Of a stretch of DNA of 52,524 nucleotides, positions 15,748 to 24,047 are shown in pieces (positions within the stretch are counted from its first letter, which is position 1; the number at the start of each line of letters is the position of its first letter). The position numbers and the translations under genes are program-made. The notes beneath the pieces were generated by a model, which was not told where the DNA came from, made no database searches, and worked only from the letters and a program-made list of their open reading frames with translations. Source of the DNA: Microbacterium azadirachtae. Its GTDB lineage: Bacteria; Actinomycetota; Actinomycetes; Actinomycetales; Microbacteriaceae. The stretch lies in NCBI RefSeq assembly GCF_000956545.1, contig NZ_JYIT01000058.1:1-52524 (forward strand), written 5' to 3'.

Positions 15748-17523
15748 TCAAGGGGTGATCCGGGTGAGGGGGACTGAGGGGGCGCGGCCCGAGCGGCCGG
15801 CGCGGGCGCGGAGGACCGCGGCGAGTTTCATGGATCCCGCGGCGAGCGCGAGCACGGCCATGGCCGCGACGAGGATGATCATGAACAGGGCGGCGCCCTG
15901 CGACATGTTGCCCTGGAGGAACTGCTGGAAGGCGGTCAGTGAGACCGGCTGGAGCCCCGGAGGCGCGAGCAGCATCGGCACCGACAGGTTGCCCGCGATG
16001 AAGAGCGCGGACAGGAACCAGCCCGACAGGAAGCTGGGCACGACGAGCCGCAGCACGATCGTGAGCAGCACCCGCCAGGATCCTGCCCCGGACGTGCGTC
16101 CGGCCTCCTCGAGCTCGGGCGAGAGCTGGGCGAGGGCGCCCTCCGCGATCCTGCTGGAGACCGGGATCGTGGCGACGATGAGCACGAGGGTCATGAGGAA
16201 TGCCGTGCCGTAGAGCCCCCGGAACGCCGGCACGTAGAGCACCGCGAACATGTACGCCAAGGCCAGGACGATGCCCGGCAGCGCCCACGGGATCCACACC
16301 GAGAACGACGTGTAGGAGCGGATGAAGCCGGTCCGGCGCGCCGTGACGTACGTGGTGAGCAGCGCGACCGCGATCGAGCCGAACCCGCCGATCACGGCGA
16401 GCCAGGCGGTGAGGCCCAGACTCGAGCTGAACTCGGGATCTGTGAGCATCTGCACGTAGTTGTCGAACGTGAGTCCGGTGCTCACGACGCCGAAGATCGG
16501 CTGCAGGCTGCCCAGGATCATGGCGAACAGCGGCAGGATCAGGTTCAGCAGCAGGAACACGACGATGAGGGCGGACAGGACCCAGCGCACCGGGCCGAGT
16601 TCCTGCGGCTCGCGCCGCGAGGTCTTTCCGGTGAGGGTGGTGAAGCTGCGGCCCCGCAGGATCCAGCGCTGGGCGAGGAACAGCAGCAGCACGAGCACGA
16701 TGAGCACGAGAGACAGCGCGAAGGCCTTCGTGTACTCGGCCGGCGCCTGATCGCGCACGTAGTGGAAGATCTGCGTCGAGAACACGAAGATGTTGGCCTG
16801 GCGCCCGATCAGCTGCGGGCTGTCGAAGGACTGGAACACGAGGACGGCGATGAGGATCGCGGCTCCGGTGATCGCGGGTCCCACCGACGGGATCGTGATC
16901 GTGAAGAAGGTGCGCACCGCTCCGGCCCCGCTGATCGCGGCCGCTTCGTCGAGCGACTGGTCGCGGTTCTTGAAGGCGCCGAGCATGAGCAGGTATGCGA
17001 ACGGCATGTACCCCAGCGACATGAGAAGGAACAGGCCGCCCCAGCTCTGGATGTTCATGATCGGGCCGTGCATGCCGAGCATGCGCCCGAACTGGTTCAG
17101 CAGCCCGTTCTGCGGGTTGCCGAGCATGATCCAGCCGAGCGTGTGGAACAGCGGGGGCACGAACAGGTTCACCGCCATCAGCGGGGTCAGCAGTCGCCGC
17201 CCCGGCACGTTGGTGTTCGCCGCGATCCAGGCGAAGAGCCCGCCGCCGGCGACCGAGATCGTGCCGCAGACGACCACGAGCAGCAGCGAGTTGCCCATGG
17301 TCTTCCAGGTCTCGGGATCCTGGAACGCCGCAACCAGTCCGCCGATCGTGAAGGGCAGGTCGTCCGACGGGAGGCCGTCGCGGAAGGCGCCGATCGCGAT
17401 CATCGAGACCGGATAGACGAACACGAGCGTCAGGGCGGCGAGGAACACCGTCCAGCCGAACCCGCCGGTCAGCGAGCGCCGGATCGATGCTCGCCGGTCG
17501 CGTTCGAAGTCGCTTGCCGTCAC
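15748..17523 (-). CDS. ABC importer permease, two permease domains fused in one chain
   Basis: About 591 residues with roughly twelve membrane helices and two copies of the ABC-permease EAA loop: EAAAISGAGAVRTFFTI near residue 213 and EEAGRTSGAGSWRVLLTI near residue 480. It therefore supplies both membrane halves of the importer from one gene, as in FbpB-like proteins. I start it at the GTG at 17523, preceded by GAAGAGGG; an in-frame GTG at 17571 lacks a ribosome site. It is the first gene of the six-gene leftward operon, 75 bases downstream of the predicted transcription start. Confidence 0.88.
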   Translation of the reverse strand: MTASDFERDRRASIRRSLTGGFGWTVFLAALTLVFVYPVSMIAIGAFRDGLPSDDLPFTIGGLVAAFQDPETWKTMGNSLLLVVVCGTISVAGGGLFAWIAANTNVPGRRLLTPLMAVNLFVPPLFHTLGWIMLGNPQNGLLNQFGRMLGMHGPIMNIQSWGGLFLLMSLGYMPFAYLLMLGAFKNRDQSLDEAAAISGAGAVRTFFTITIPSVGPAITGAAILIAVLVFQSFDSPQLIGRQANIFVFSTQIFHYVRDQAPAEYTKAFALSLVLIVLVLLLFLAQRWILRGRSFTTLTGKTSRREPQELGPVRWVLSALIVVFLLLNLILPLFAMILGSLQPIFGVVSTGLTFDNYVQMLTDPEFSSSLGLTAWLAVIGGFGSIAVALLTTYVTARRTGFIRSYTSFSVWIPWALPGIVLALAYMFAVLYVPAFRGLYGTAFLMTLVLIVATIPVSSRIAEGALAQLSPELEEAGRTSGAGSWRVLLTIVLRLVVPSFLSGWFLSALFIAGNLSVPMLLAPPGLQPVSLTAFQQFLQGNMSQGAALFMIILVAAMAVLALAAGSMKLAAVLRARAGRSGRAPSVPLTRITP

Positions 17524-17604
17524 TGCCCTCTTCTTCCGTTCGCGAGAGCGGATCCGAGACCCCCCGGTCACCCGGGATCAGACCGCTCCGTCTGTCGTGT
17601 TGTC

Positions 17605-17681
17605 AGCGTAGGAAGCCGTTGCGCGGGCCTCATCGGGCCCGGCTCCGAAGTCCTTCCCGGGCGATCCGACACGGTGTCGGA
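17605..17681 (-). promoter_or_regulatory. Activator-type promoter A: palindrome plus -10 box for the ABC importer operon
   Basis: A perfect palindrome TCCGACACGGTGTCGGA (17665-17681, 8-bp arms, one central base) is centred 63 bases upstream of the -10 box TACGCT (minus strand, 17610-17605). No -35 box is recognisable between them. The same pair with the same spacing recurs at three other promoters of the island (31242-31318, 33273-33350, 34923-35000). Confidence 0.78.
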
Positions 17682-17716
17682 ACCCGGTCCGCCGGGGGTG
17701 CGATCGTGTCGGTCGG

Positions 17717-17753
17717 CGATCCCCGGCGCGCGATCGCGACGCGCCGGGGATCG
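17717..17753. terminator. Terminator hairpin after the aminotransferase gene
   Basis: A perfect 14-bp stem (17717-17730 CGATCCCCGGCGCG with 17740-17753) and a nine-base loop, starting ten bases past the aminotransferase stop codon. Confidence 0.8.
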
Positions 17754-17762
17754 ATCGGCGGT

Positions 17763-18812
17763 TCAGAGCAGGGCGGCCAGGACGGCGTCGTTCTCGGCGG
17801 GCAGGCCCACCGTCACACGGACGCCGCCCGCGTTCGGGAACGGGCGGGCGAGCACGCCCTGCTCGGCGAACCGGGTCATGAGGGCGCTCGCGTCGCCCGG
17901 GAGGAAGAGGAAGTTGGACTGGCTCGGGAGGACCTCCACGCCGGCCTCGTCGAGCGCCCGCACGATGCGCGCGCGCTCCATGACGATGGTGGCGACCCGT
18001 TCGGCGGCGATCTCGATGCCCTCCGGGCTGAAGGCCGCGATGAGCGCGGCCTCGGCGATCCCGTTCAGCGCGAAGCCGACGGAGGTGCGCCGCAGCGCCT
18101 CCGCGATCCGCTCCGAGGCCGCTGCGTACCCGGCCCTGATGCCGGCGAGACCGTGCGACTTCGAGAGCGTGCGCAGGATCACGAGGTTCTCGAACTCGTC
18201 CAGCAGCGGCAGCGTGGCCTCGACGGGCTCGTCGGTCACGAATTCCCGGTACGCCTCGTCGAGCACGACGATCACGCTCTCCGGCACGCCCCGCAGGAAG
18301 GCCCGCAGGCCTTCGACCGGGATGAGTCCGCCGGTGGGGTTGTTCGGGTTGCAGAGGTAGACGATGCGCGTCTCGGGGCGGATCGCGGCGGCCATCGCCG
18401 GCAGGTCCATCGCCCCGTCGTCGGCCAGCCCCACGGCGGACGCGTCGGCGCCGGCGAGCGAGAGGGCCGCCTTGTACGCCTCGAAGGACGGCGCGGGGTA
18501 CACGCCGTGAACCCCGGGCTCGCAGACGAGCCGGGCGAGCCCGTGGAGCAGTGAGCCGGAGCCGTTGTCGACGGCCACCCGGTCGGGGTCGACGCCGAGT
18601 GCGTCCGCGATCGCGGCTCGCGCGGCGGCACGGTGGTAGTCGGGGTAGCGGTGCGACGTCTCGACCGCCGCGGACATGGCCGCCACGATCGGCGCCGAGG
18701 GCGTCCAGGGCATCTCGTTCTGCGAGAGCCGGATCGGCGGCGGGGTCGCCCCGGCGGGACGATTCGGGGTCTGCAGCATCTCGTCGACGACGCCTCGGAA
18801 CTCGAGCGGCAT
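17763..18812 (-). CDS. HisC-like PLP-dependent aminotransferase
   Basis: A 349-residue class I/II aminotransferase with NGSGSLLHGLARL, the NPNNPTG motif (155-161), LDEAYREF and the PLP-binding Lys218 in TLSKSHGLAGIRAGY. It ends in GGVRVTVGLPAEND. It resembles histidinol-phosphate/aromatic amino acid aminotransferases, but no his genes are near. With the M20, ThDP and aldehyde dehydrogenase genes next door, deamination of an amino acid to a 2-oxo acid is the likely role. The start at 18812 has a strong GAGGAGG site. An AT-rich operator lies 30 bases upstream. The GntR gene upstream runs in the same direction. Confidence 0.85.
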   Translation of the reverse strand: MPLEFRGVVDEMLQTPNRPAGATPPPIRLSQNEMPWTPSAPIVAAMSAAVETSHRYPDYHRAAARAAIADALGVDPDRVAVDNGSGSLLHGLARLVCEPGVHGVYPAPSFEAYKAALSLAGADASAVGLADDGAMDLPAMAAAIRPETRIVYLCNPNNPTGGLIPVEGLRAFLRGVPESVIVVLDEAYREFVTDEPVEATLPLLDEFENLVILRTLSKSHGLAGIRAGYAAASERIAEALRRTSVGFALNGIAEAALIAAFSPEGIEIAAERVATIVMERARIVRALDEAGVEVLPSQSNFLFLPGDASALMTRFAEQGVLARPFPNAGGVRVTVGLPAENDAVLAALL

Positions 18813-18841
18813 GCGTCCTCCTCGGGCGGAAGTTAATTCTT

Positions 18842-18863
18842 AATAATGAATATGAACATTATT
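18842..18863 (-). promoter_or_regulatory. AT-rich operator W (aminotransferase promoter)
   Basis: The inverted repeat AATAATG (18842-18848) / CATTATT (18857-18863) encloses the core AATGAATAT (18845-18853), shared with three other sites in the block. It sits in the 93-base gap between the GntR gene and the aminotransferase start, where it would overlap a promoter. Confidence 0.65.
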
Positions 18864-18905
18864 GAAGACGCGCCGCCCTGTCAACCCGCCGAGCTCCTCG
18901 GATCG

Positions 18906-19586
18906 TCAGGAGAGGAGGGTGGCGACCGAGGAATGCCGGTGCCGCTCGGCCGCGGAGCGCGCAAGGGCGTGGTCGCGCCGCTCCACGGCTTCCGCGAAGT
19001 CCAGGTGGGTCCGCAGACGCTCGGGCGTGCTGGGCGCCGTAGCACCCTCGAGCTGCTCGGCGATGATGTAGTCGACGAGGTTCGTGTAGAGGCTGCGCAG
19101 CAGTTCGTTCGGCGTGATCTCGGCGATCCGTGCATGCAGCGCCCAGATCGCCGACGGGCCCGCCTCGGTGCCCCACACAGCCTGGAGCCGCTCGGCGAGC
19201 GTCGCGATCTCGGCGATGTCGTCGTCGCTCGCGTGCTCGATCGCATCGTGCAGCACGAGGCCGTCCAGGGCGTCCAGCACGCGGAGGCAGTCGCTCGCGG
19301 TCGCCTTGCCCTCGCGCAGCTGCAGCAGCTGGTCGCTGAGCTGCATGAACGGCGAACGCGATGCGACGAAGATGCCGCCGCCGGGGCCGGGCTTCGCGTC
19401 CACGACACCGCGCGAGCGCAGCAGCTGGATCGCCTCACCGAGGGTCGCGGGGGCCACCCCGAACCGGGTGGCGAGCTCCTGCCGCCTCCCGATGAAGTGC
19501 CCCGCCTTCCAGCCCCCCGAGACGATCTCGTCCTCGAGCGACTTCGCCACCTGCACGGCGACGGCGGCGTTGGTGATCTGCGTCAT
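18906..19586 (-). CDS. GntR-family regulator, FadR/FCD-like
   Basis: A 226-residue protein with an N-terminal winged helix (AKSLEDEIVSGGWKAGHFIGR, RQELATRFGVAPATLGEAIQLLRSRGVV, GPGGGIFVA) and an all-helical C-terminal ligand domain (about residues 85-220) with acidic and histidine residues typical of FCD metal/carboxylate pockets (DGLVLHDAIEH, ALHARIAEI). Such regulators usually repress catabolic genes until a carboxylic-acid effector binds. Its start at 19586 has GGGGAAG. It is divergent from the M20 gene across AT-rich operator X, a typical autoregulated arrangement. Confidence 0.85.
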   Translation of the reverse strand: MTQITNAAVAVQVAKSLEDEIVSGGWKAGHFIGRRQELATRFGVAPATLGEAIQLLRSRGVVDAKPGPGGGIFVASRSPFMQLSDQLLQLREGKATASDCLRVLDALDGLVLHDAIEHASDDDIAEIATLAERLQAVWGTEAGPSAIWALHARIAEITPNELLRSLYTNLVDYIIAEQLEGATAPSTPERLRTHLDFAEAVERRDHALARSAAERHRHSSVATLLS

Positions 19587-19672
19587 GACTTCCCCCGGTG
19601 ATCCCTGCGGTGACCCCGAGCCGGTCACGCGTGAGTACAGAGTATGAGGTGACCCGCCTCGGCGCACCATCT

Positions 19673-19697
19673 ATTGGATATATTCATCATATCCAAT
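19673..19697. promoter_or_regulatory. AT-rich operator X (GntR / M20 divergent promoter)
   Basis: Nine-base perfect arms ATTGGATAT (19673-19681) and ATATCCAAT (19689-19697) are separated by seven bases. On the minus strand the centre reads GATGAATAT, matching the core of operators W and Y. It lies 47 bases before the M20 start and 87 bases before the GntR start. Confidence 0.75.
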
Positions 19698-19743
19698 CGG
19701 CATCGGCGGCCACGGATCGTCGACCTGGGACGAAGGAGCCCCC

Positions 19744-20952
19744 ATGGCGGATCCCCTCGCACTCCGCGCGGACGCGGGAGCACTCCTGCCCGACCTCATC
19801 GCCCTGCGTCGCACGCTGCACGCGCATCCCGAGGCGGGTTTCGCCCTCCCCCGGACGCAGCGCGCCGTACGGGAGGCGCTCGACGGCCTCGGTCTCGCGG
19901 TCACCACGGGCACCGAGGACTTCTCCTCGATCACGGCCGTGGTGCACGGTTCCCGCCCTGGCCCCGCCGTGCTGCTGCGTGCCGACATGGACGCCCTCCG
20001 CGTGCCGGAGCGCACCGGGCTCCCCTACTCCTCCCGCACGGACGGGATCATGCACGCGTGCGGACACGACCTGCACACCGCGGGGCTCGTCGGCGCCGCC
20101 CGGCTGCTGGCCGCGCGGCGGGATCGGATGGCCGGCTCGGTCGTGCTCATGTTCGAGCCCGGCGAGGAGGCCGGGGGCGGAGCCCTCCGGATGATCCGCG
20201 AGGGCGTGCTCGATGCCGCGGGACCCCGCGTCGAGGCGGCGTACGGCGTGCACGTGCTCCCCGGCGCCGCCGGGGTCTTCTCGACCCGCGGCGGGACGAT
20301 CATGGCGGGCGCCTGCGCACTCGAGATCGTGGTCGAGGGCCGCGGCGGTCACGGGTCCCGTCCGCAGCAGGCGGTCGATCCGGTGCCGGCCGTCGCGCAG
20401 ATCGTCCTCGCCCTGCACGCGTTCGCGACCCGGCGATTCCCCGTCTCGGATCCGATCGTCCTGTCCGTGACCAAGCTCTCCGGGAGCGAGATCATCAACG
20501 CGATCCCCGACACCTCCTCGCTCGGGGCCACCATCCGCATCCTCTCCGAGCGCAGCCGGCGCGTGCTGGAAGCGGAGCTTCCTGCGCTGGCGGAGGGGAT
20601 CGCCGCGGCGCACGGCTGCCGGGCCGAGGTCTCGTTCCGCACCGTGTATCCCGTCACCGTCAACGACGAGACGTGCGCGGAGCGAGCGCTCGCGACGATC
20701 GGCGCGCTCCTCGGCGAGGGCCGGGCGCTGCACGCGACGGAGCCCTCCATGGCCTCCGAGGACTTCTCCGCCGTGCTCGCCCAGGTGCCGGGCGCGTTCC
20801 TCTTCGTCGGCGCGACGCCGGAGGGGATCGACCCCGACGAGGCGGAGATGAACCACTCCCCCCGCGCGGTGTTCGACGACGGGATCCTCGCAGACCAGGC
20901 GGCCGCGCTCGCCGCGCTCGCGCTCGGGCACGTGGGCGCCGACCGCGGATGA
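19744..20952 (+). CDS. M20-family amidohydrolase (N-acyl amino acid / IAA-amino acid hydrolase type)
   Basis: A 402-residue M20D metallopeptidase: LRRTLHAHPEAGF at the N-terminus, RADMDALRVPE, the metal ligands in MHACGHDLHTA, FEPGEEAGGGA with the catalytic glutamates, the lid-domain motif GRGGHGSRPQQAVDP, and a C-terminal SMASEDFSAVL / MNHSPRAVFDD. The family hydrolyses amide bonds of hippurate, N-acetyl amino acids and auxin conjugates in the cytoplasm. GAAGGAG precedes the ATG. Its neighbours suggest that it frees an amino acid which the aminotransferase then uses (inference). Confidence 0.9.
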   Translation: MADPLALRADAGALLPDLIALRRTLHAHPEAGFALPRTQRAVREALDGLGLAVTTGTEDFSSITAVVHGSRPGPAVLLRADMDALRVPERTGLPYSSRTDGIMHACGHDLHTAGLVGAARLLAARRDRMAGSVVLMFEPGEEAGGGALRMIREGVLDAAGPRVEAAYGVHVLPGAAGVFSTRGGTIMAGACALEIVVEGRGGHGSRPQQAVDPVPAVAQIVLALHAFATRRFPVSDPIVLSVTKLSGSEIINAIPDTSSLGATIRILSERSRRVLEAELPALAEGIAAAHGCRAEVSFRTVYPVTVNDETCAERALATIGALLGEGRALHATEPSMASEDFSAVLAQVPGAFLFVGATPEGIDPDEAEMNHSPRAVFDDGILADQAAALAALALGHVGADRG

Positions 20953-21035
20953 CCCCGGTCCGCAGGACGTGCCCGCGCGCGTCGGACGGCGGCGCAGAGC
21001 CGCGCTCGAGACCGTGCCGCCTCGACGGCCGCGGA

Positions 21036-22646
21036 TCAGTGCTTCTCGTGGATGAGGGACCACGGCGAAGGGAACACGTCCACCCGCACCCGGACGATCG
21101 CCGGACGCCGGGCCGCGATCGCGGCCTCGATCGCGGTGCGGACCCCGTCGGCGTCCTCGACGTCCACGAAGTCGATCCCGAACGCCTGCGCGAGCAGCGC
21201 GAAGTCGGGGTTGACGAGGTCGGAGCCGATGAAGCGCCCGCCGTAGGTGTCGCGCTGGATCCGCCACACGTTGCCGAATCGCCCGTCCTCGAACAGCACG
21301 GTGACGAGCGGGATCCCGTAGCGCTTGGCGGTCGCGAACTCCTGCAGCGACCAGCCGATCCCGCCGTCGCCGGTGACCGCGACGACCGGGCGCCCGCCCG
21401 AGCCCACCGCGGCGCCGAGCGCCGTGGGCATCGCGTAGCCGAGCGTGCCCTGGTAGCCGGGCCACACGTACGAGTGCGGCGCCTGCACGGGGAAGCCGTA
21501 GGTGGAGACATAGCCGATCTGGGTCAGCTCGTTGACGTACACGCCGTCCTCGGGCAGGGCGGCCCGGATCGCGTCGACGAAGGCCATCTGGGGTGCGACG
21601 CGCTCGCGGATCCGCCCCTCGCACTCGGCACGAAGTCGCCGCAGCTCCTCACCCCAGCCCTCGCGCGCCGGAGCCTCGGCGACCAGCGCCTCGAGCACCG
21701 CGGTCGCGTCGGCCCGGATCGCGAGGTCGGGCCGTCGCGGGGATCCGAGATCCGCAGCCTCGACGTTCACGAGAGCGATCCGCGCATCGCCGACGTTCAG
21801 CTGCTGCCCGAACGGCGTGAGGAAGCGGCTGCCGAACGAGACCACGAGATCGGCCGTCGCGCGCAGCTCCCAGAGGGCGAAGGCCGGGAGAGCATGCGGA
21901 TCGCGGGCGTCGATCGCACCGCGTCCGTTCTCGCTCATGACGACCGGGGCATCCAGCTTCTCGGCGAGGGCGGCGATGAGCGCGAACGCGCGCGTCCCGC
22001 GCACGCCGCCGCCGACGTGCAGCACCGGGCGCTCGCTCTCCGCGAGCAGGCGCAGCAGCGCCGCCACGTCCTCGGCCGGCGCGATCCGCGCCTCCGCCGC
22101 GAACGGGTCGCCGACCTCGACGTCGATCTCGGCGTGCAGCAGATCCGGCCCCAGCTCCAGGGCGACGGGGCGCGGACGGCCCGTGCGCATCTGACGGAAG
22201 CCCTCGTGCACCAGCTCGGGGATCTCCTCCGCTCGGGTGGGGCGCACCGACCACTTGGTCAGACCCTGGACCGTCTCGCTCTGTCGCGGGATCTCATGCA
22301 GCGCGCCGAGGCCGCCGCCGACGAGGCGCGAGGGGATCGTGCCGGCCAGCAGCATGACCTGCGAAGAGCAGGCGTACGCGGTCGCCATGCCCGCTCCCGC
22401 GTTGAGCACGCCGGGGCCGGGCACCACCATCGCGACGCCCGGCTTGCCGGACGCGCGGTGATAGCCGTCCGCCATGTACGTCGTGCTCTGCTCGTGCCGC
22501 GGGACCAGCAGGTCGATCTCGTCCTGCTTGCGGTACATCCCGTCGGTGAGCCCATCCAGCTGCACGCCGGGGATTCCGAAGACCGTCTCGACGCCCTCGC
22601 TGAGCAGGGCCAGGGTGAGCGCGTCGCCGCCTGTCATCTTTGCCAT
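21036..22646 (-). CDS. Thiamine-diphosphate-dependent enzyme, acetolactate synthase/benzoylformate decarboxylase-like
   Basis: A 536-residue three-domain ThDP enzyme. The N-terminal Pyr domain has FGIPGVQLDGL and the conserved glutamate in PRHEQSTTYMADGYHRASGKPG. The middle domain has PVLHVGGGVRG. The C-terminal PP domain has GTLGYAMPTALGAAVG and the ThDP motif GDGGIGWSLQEFATA ending LFEDGRFGN (Asp instead of the usual Asn-Asn). It lacks ALS-specific regulatory partners, so decarboxylation or carboligation of a 2-oxo acid is likelier than branched-chain synthesis. Start 22646 is chosen for GAGAGG seven bases upstream. It is divergent from the PucR-type gene across operator Y. Confidence 0.83.
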   Translation of the reverse strand: MAKMTGGDALTLALLSEGVETVFGIPGVQLDGLTDGMYRKQDEIDLLVPRHEQSTTYMADGYHRASGKPGVAMVVPGPGVLNAGAGMATAYACSSQVMLLAGTIPSRLVGGGLGALHEIPRQSETVQGLTKWSVRPTRAEEIPELVHEGFRQMRTGRPRPVALELGPDLLHAEIDVEVGDPFAAEARIAPAEDVAALLRLLAESERPVLHVGGGVRGTRAFALIAALAEKLDAPVVMSENGRGAIDARDPHALPAFALWELRATADLVVSFGSRFLTPFGQQLNVGDARIALVNVEAADLGSPRRPDLAIRADATAVLEALVAEAPAREGWGEELRRLRAECEGRIRERVAPQMAFVDAIRAALPEDGVYVNELTQIGYVSTYGFPVQAPHSYVWPGYQGTLGYAMPTALGAAVGSGGRPVVAVTGDGGIGWSLQEFATAKRYGIPLVTVLFEDGRFGNVWRIQRDTYGGRFIGSDLVNPDFALLAQAFGIDFVDVEDADGVRTAIEAAIAARRPAIVRVRVDVFPSPWSLIHEKH

Positions 22647-22663
22647 CGCATCGCCTCTCAAGA

Positions 22664-22689
22664 AATGAATATAATGAATATAGATCTAT
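22664..22689. promoter_or_regulatory. AT-rich operator Y (ThDP enzyme / PucR-type regulator divergent promoter)
   Basis: Two abutting copies of AATGAATAT (22664-22672 and 22673-22681) run into the palindrome ATAGATCTAT (22680-22689). It is 18 bases before the ThDP-enzyme start, so a bound protein would block that promoter. The same nonamer is the core of operator W. Confidence 0.75.
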
Positions 22690-22789
22690 TTCCCGGATCT
22701 CTGCAACGCGGCCGCCCGTCGTCCGCTTCGGCGGAGGCTCGCGACCGCTCGCGGCAGACACCGGGGAGCAGCAGGAAGGGAGGCGGCCG

Positions 22790-23950
22790 ATGACGCTCGA
22801 AGCGCAGGTCCAGGCCTATGCGGACCGGCTCGGACGACCGATCGTCGTGTTCGACACCGAGTTCGCGGTCATCGCGTTCAGCGTGCACGACGGCGATGTC
22901 GACCATGCGCGGCTGGCGATCATCCTCGCCCACCGGGGATCCTCCCGCGCGAGGGAGTCGATCAAGGAGTTCCGCGTCGGCCAGGCCGACGGCCCTGTGC
23001 AGATCCCGGCGATCGAGGGCGGACAGACCCGGCTCGTCGCACCGATCCGGCACGACGGCCATCTCGTGGGCTACGTCTCGTCGACGATCCCCGAGGGGCA
23101 TGAGCCCGCGGCCGACGACGAGGTGCTGCGCACCGGGCGCGAGCAGCTCGGCGTAGTGCTCGCCGCGATGGCACTCGGCAACCGGCAGGACGAGGACCGG
23201 GCGCTTCGACTGCTCTCCGCCCTGTTCGGCGGCGGTGCGGAGCAGCGCGCACGAGCCGCGGACGAGCTGCTCACGAGCGGACTGCTCTCCCCCGCCCCGC
23301 ATTACACGGCGATCTCCCTCGCCGTGGCCCCCGACGCGACGGCGAGCGCAGCGACGTTGCGCCTGCTGCTGGACAGGGCCGTCGCGAGCATCCCGGTGTT
23401 CCCCACGCTCAAGGCCGTCGGCGCCGTCATCGACGGGGAAGCCGTGATCGCCGTCCCCTACGAGATCGACGCCGACCGACTCACCGCCCTCCTCGAGCAG
23501 CCGGCGTTCTCCGCCCTGCGCGCCGGGATCGGCGGCGCGCACACCCCGCTCGCCTCGAGCACCCGCTCTCTCCGGGAAGCGCGGATCGCCCAGCGGGCCG
23601 CGATCGTCGACCCCGAGCGCGGCAGCGTCGCGCACTGGGCCGAACTGGGCCTCGATCGGCTGCTGCTGCAGCTGCCGCTCGCCGAGCTCGCACTGACCGA
23701 CCTCCCCGGCGCCGTGCAGCGCCTGCTCGATGCGCAGTCCGGCCCCGACCTCGCGCACACGCTCGAGGCGTATCTGGACTGCGGCTGCGATGCGCAGCGC
23801 ACGGCGCAGGAGCTCCACGTGCACCGGAGCACGCTCTACTACCGGCTCGATCGGATCCGGGCGATCGCCGATGTCGACCTCGCCGACGGGGGTGTGCGCC
23901 GCGAGCTGCACACCGCGCTGCGCGTCGCGACGCTCGCCGGCCTGCGCTGA
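22790..23950 (+). CDS. PucR/CdaR-type transcriptional regulator
   Basis: The 386-residue protein starts MTLEAQVQAYADRLGRPIVV, followed by an N-terminal sensor-like domain (about 1-130, GAF-like: VAPIRHDGHLVGYVSS), a GGDEF-like middle region, and a C-terminal PucR helix-turn-helix (HTLEAYLDCGCDAQRTAQELHVHRSTLYYRLDRI, broken here as CDAQRTAQELHVHRS then TLYYRLDRI) in the last 60 residues. Such proteins activate purine, sugar-acid or amino-acid catabolic genes. GGGAGG seven bases upstream fixes the ATG at 22790. It probably controls the adjacent ThDP and aldehyde dehydrogenase genes, together with or instead of the GntR protein. Confidence 0.85.
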   Translation: MTLEAQVQAYADRLGRPIVVFDTEFAVIAFSVHDGDVDHARLAIILAHRGSSRARESIKEFRVGQADGPVQIPAIEGGQTRLVAPIRHDGHLVGYVSSTIPEGHEPAADDEVLRTGREQLGVVLAAMALGNRQDEDRALRLLSALFGGGAEQRARAADELLTSGLLSPAPHYTAISLAVAPDATASAATLRLLLDRAVASIPVFPTLKAVGAVIDGEAVIAVPYEIDADRLTALLEQPAFSALRAGIGGAHTPLASSTRSLREARIAQRAAIVDPERGSVAHWAELGLDRLLLQLPLAELALTDLPGAVQRLLDAQSGPDLAHTLEAYLDCGCDAQRTAQELHVHRSTLYYRLDRIRAIADVDLADGGVRRELHTALRVATLAGLR

Positions 23951-23970
23951 GGCGCAGACACCGCCCGGGA

Positions 23971-23990
23971 CAATTGACTATATTGATTAG
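23971..23990 (+). promoter_or_regulatory. AT-rich operator Z (aldehyde dehydrogenase promoter)
   Basis: CAATTGACTATATTGATTAG: on the minus strand this reads AATCAATAT followed by AGTCAATT, one base away from the AATGAATAT core of operators W and Y. It is 58 bases before the aldehyde dehydrogenase start. Confidence 0.55.
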
Positions 23991-24047
23991 AGTTTATTGC
24001 GGCCGTCCTGCGATCGCCGCGAATCCGCCGCGTGCAAGGGAGCTGTC

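Noticed and set aside
17524..17571. Upstream GTG (17571) as the permease start
   Set aside because: It has no ribosome site and adds only a basic, non-conserved leader; the GTG at 17523 has GAAGAGGG at usable spacing.
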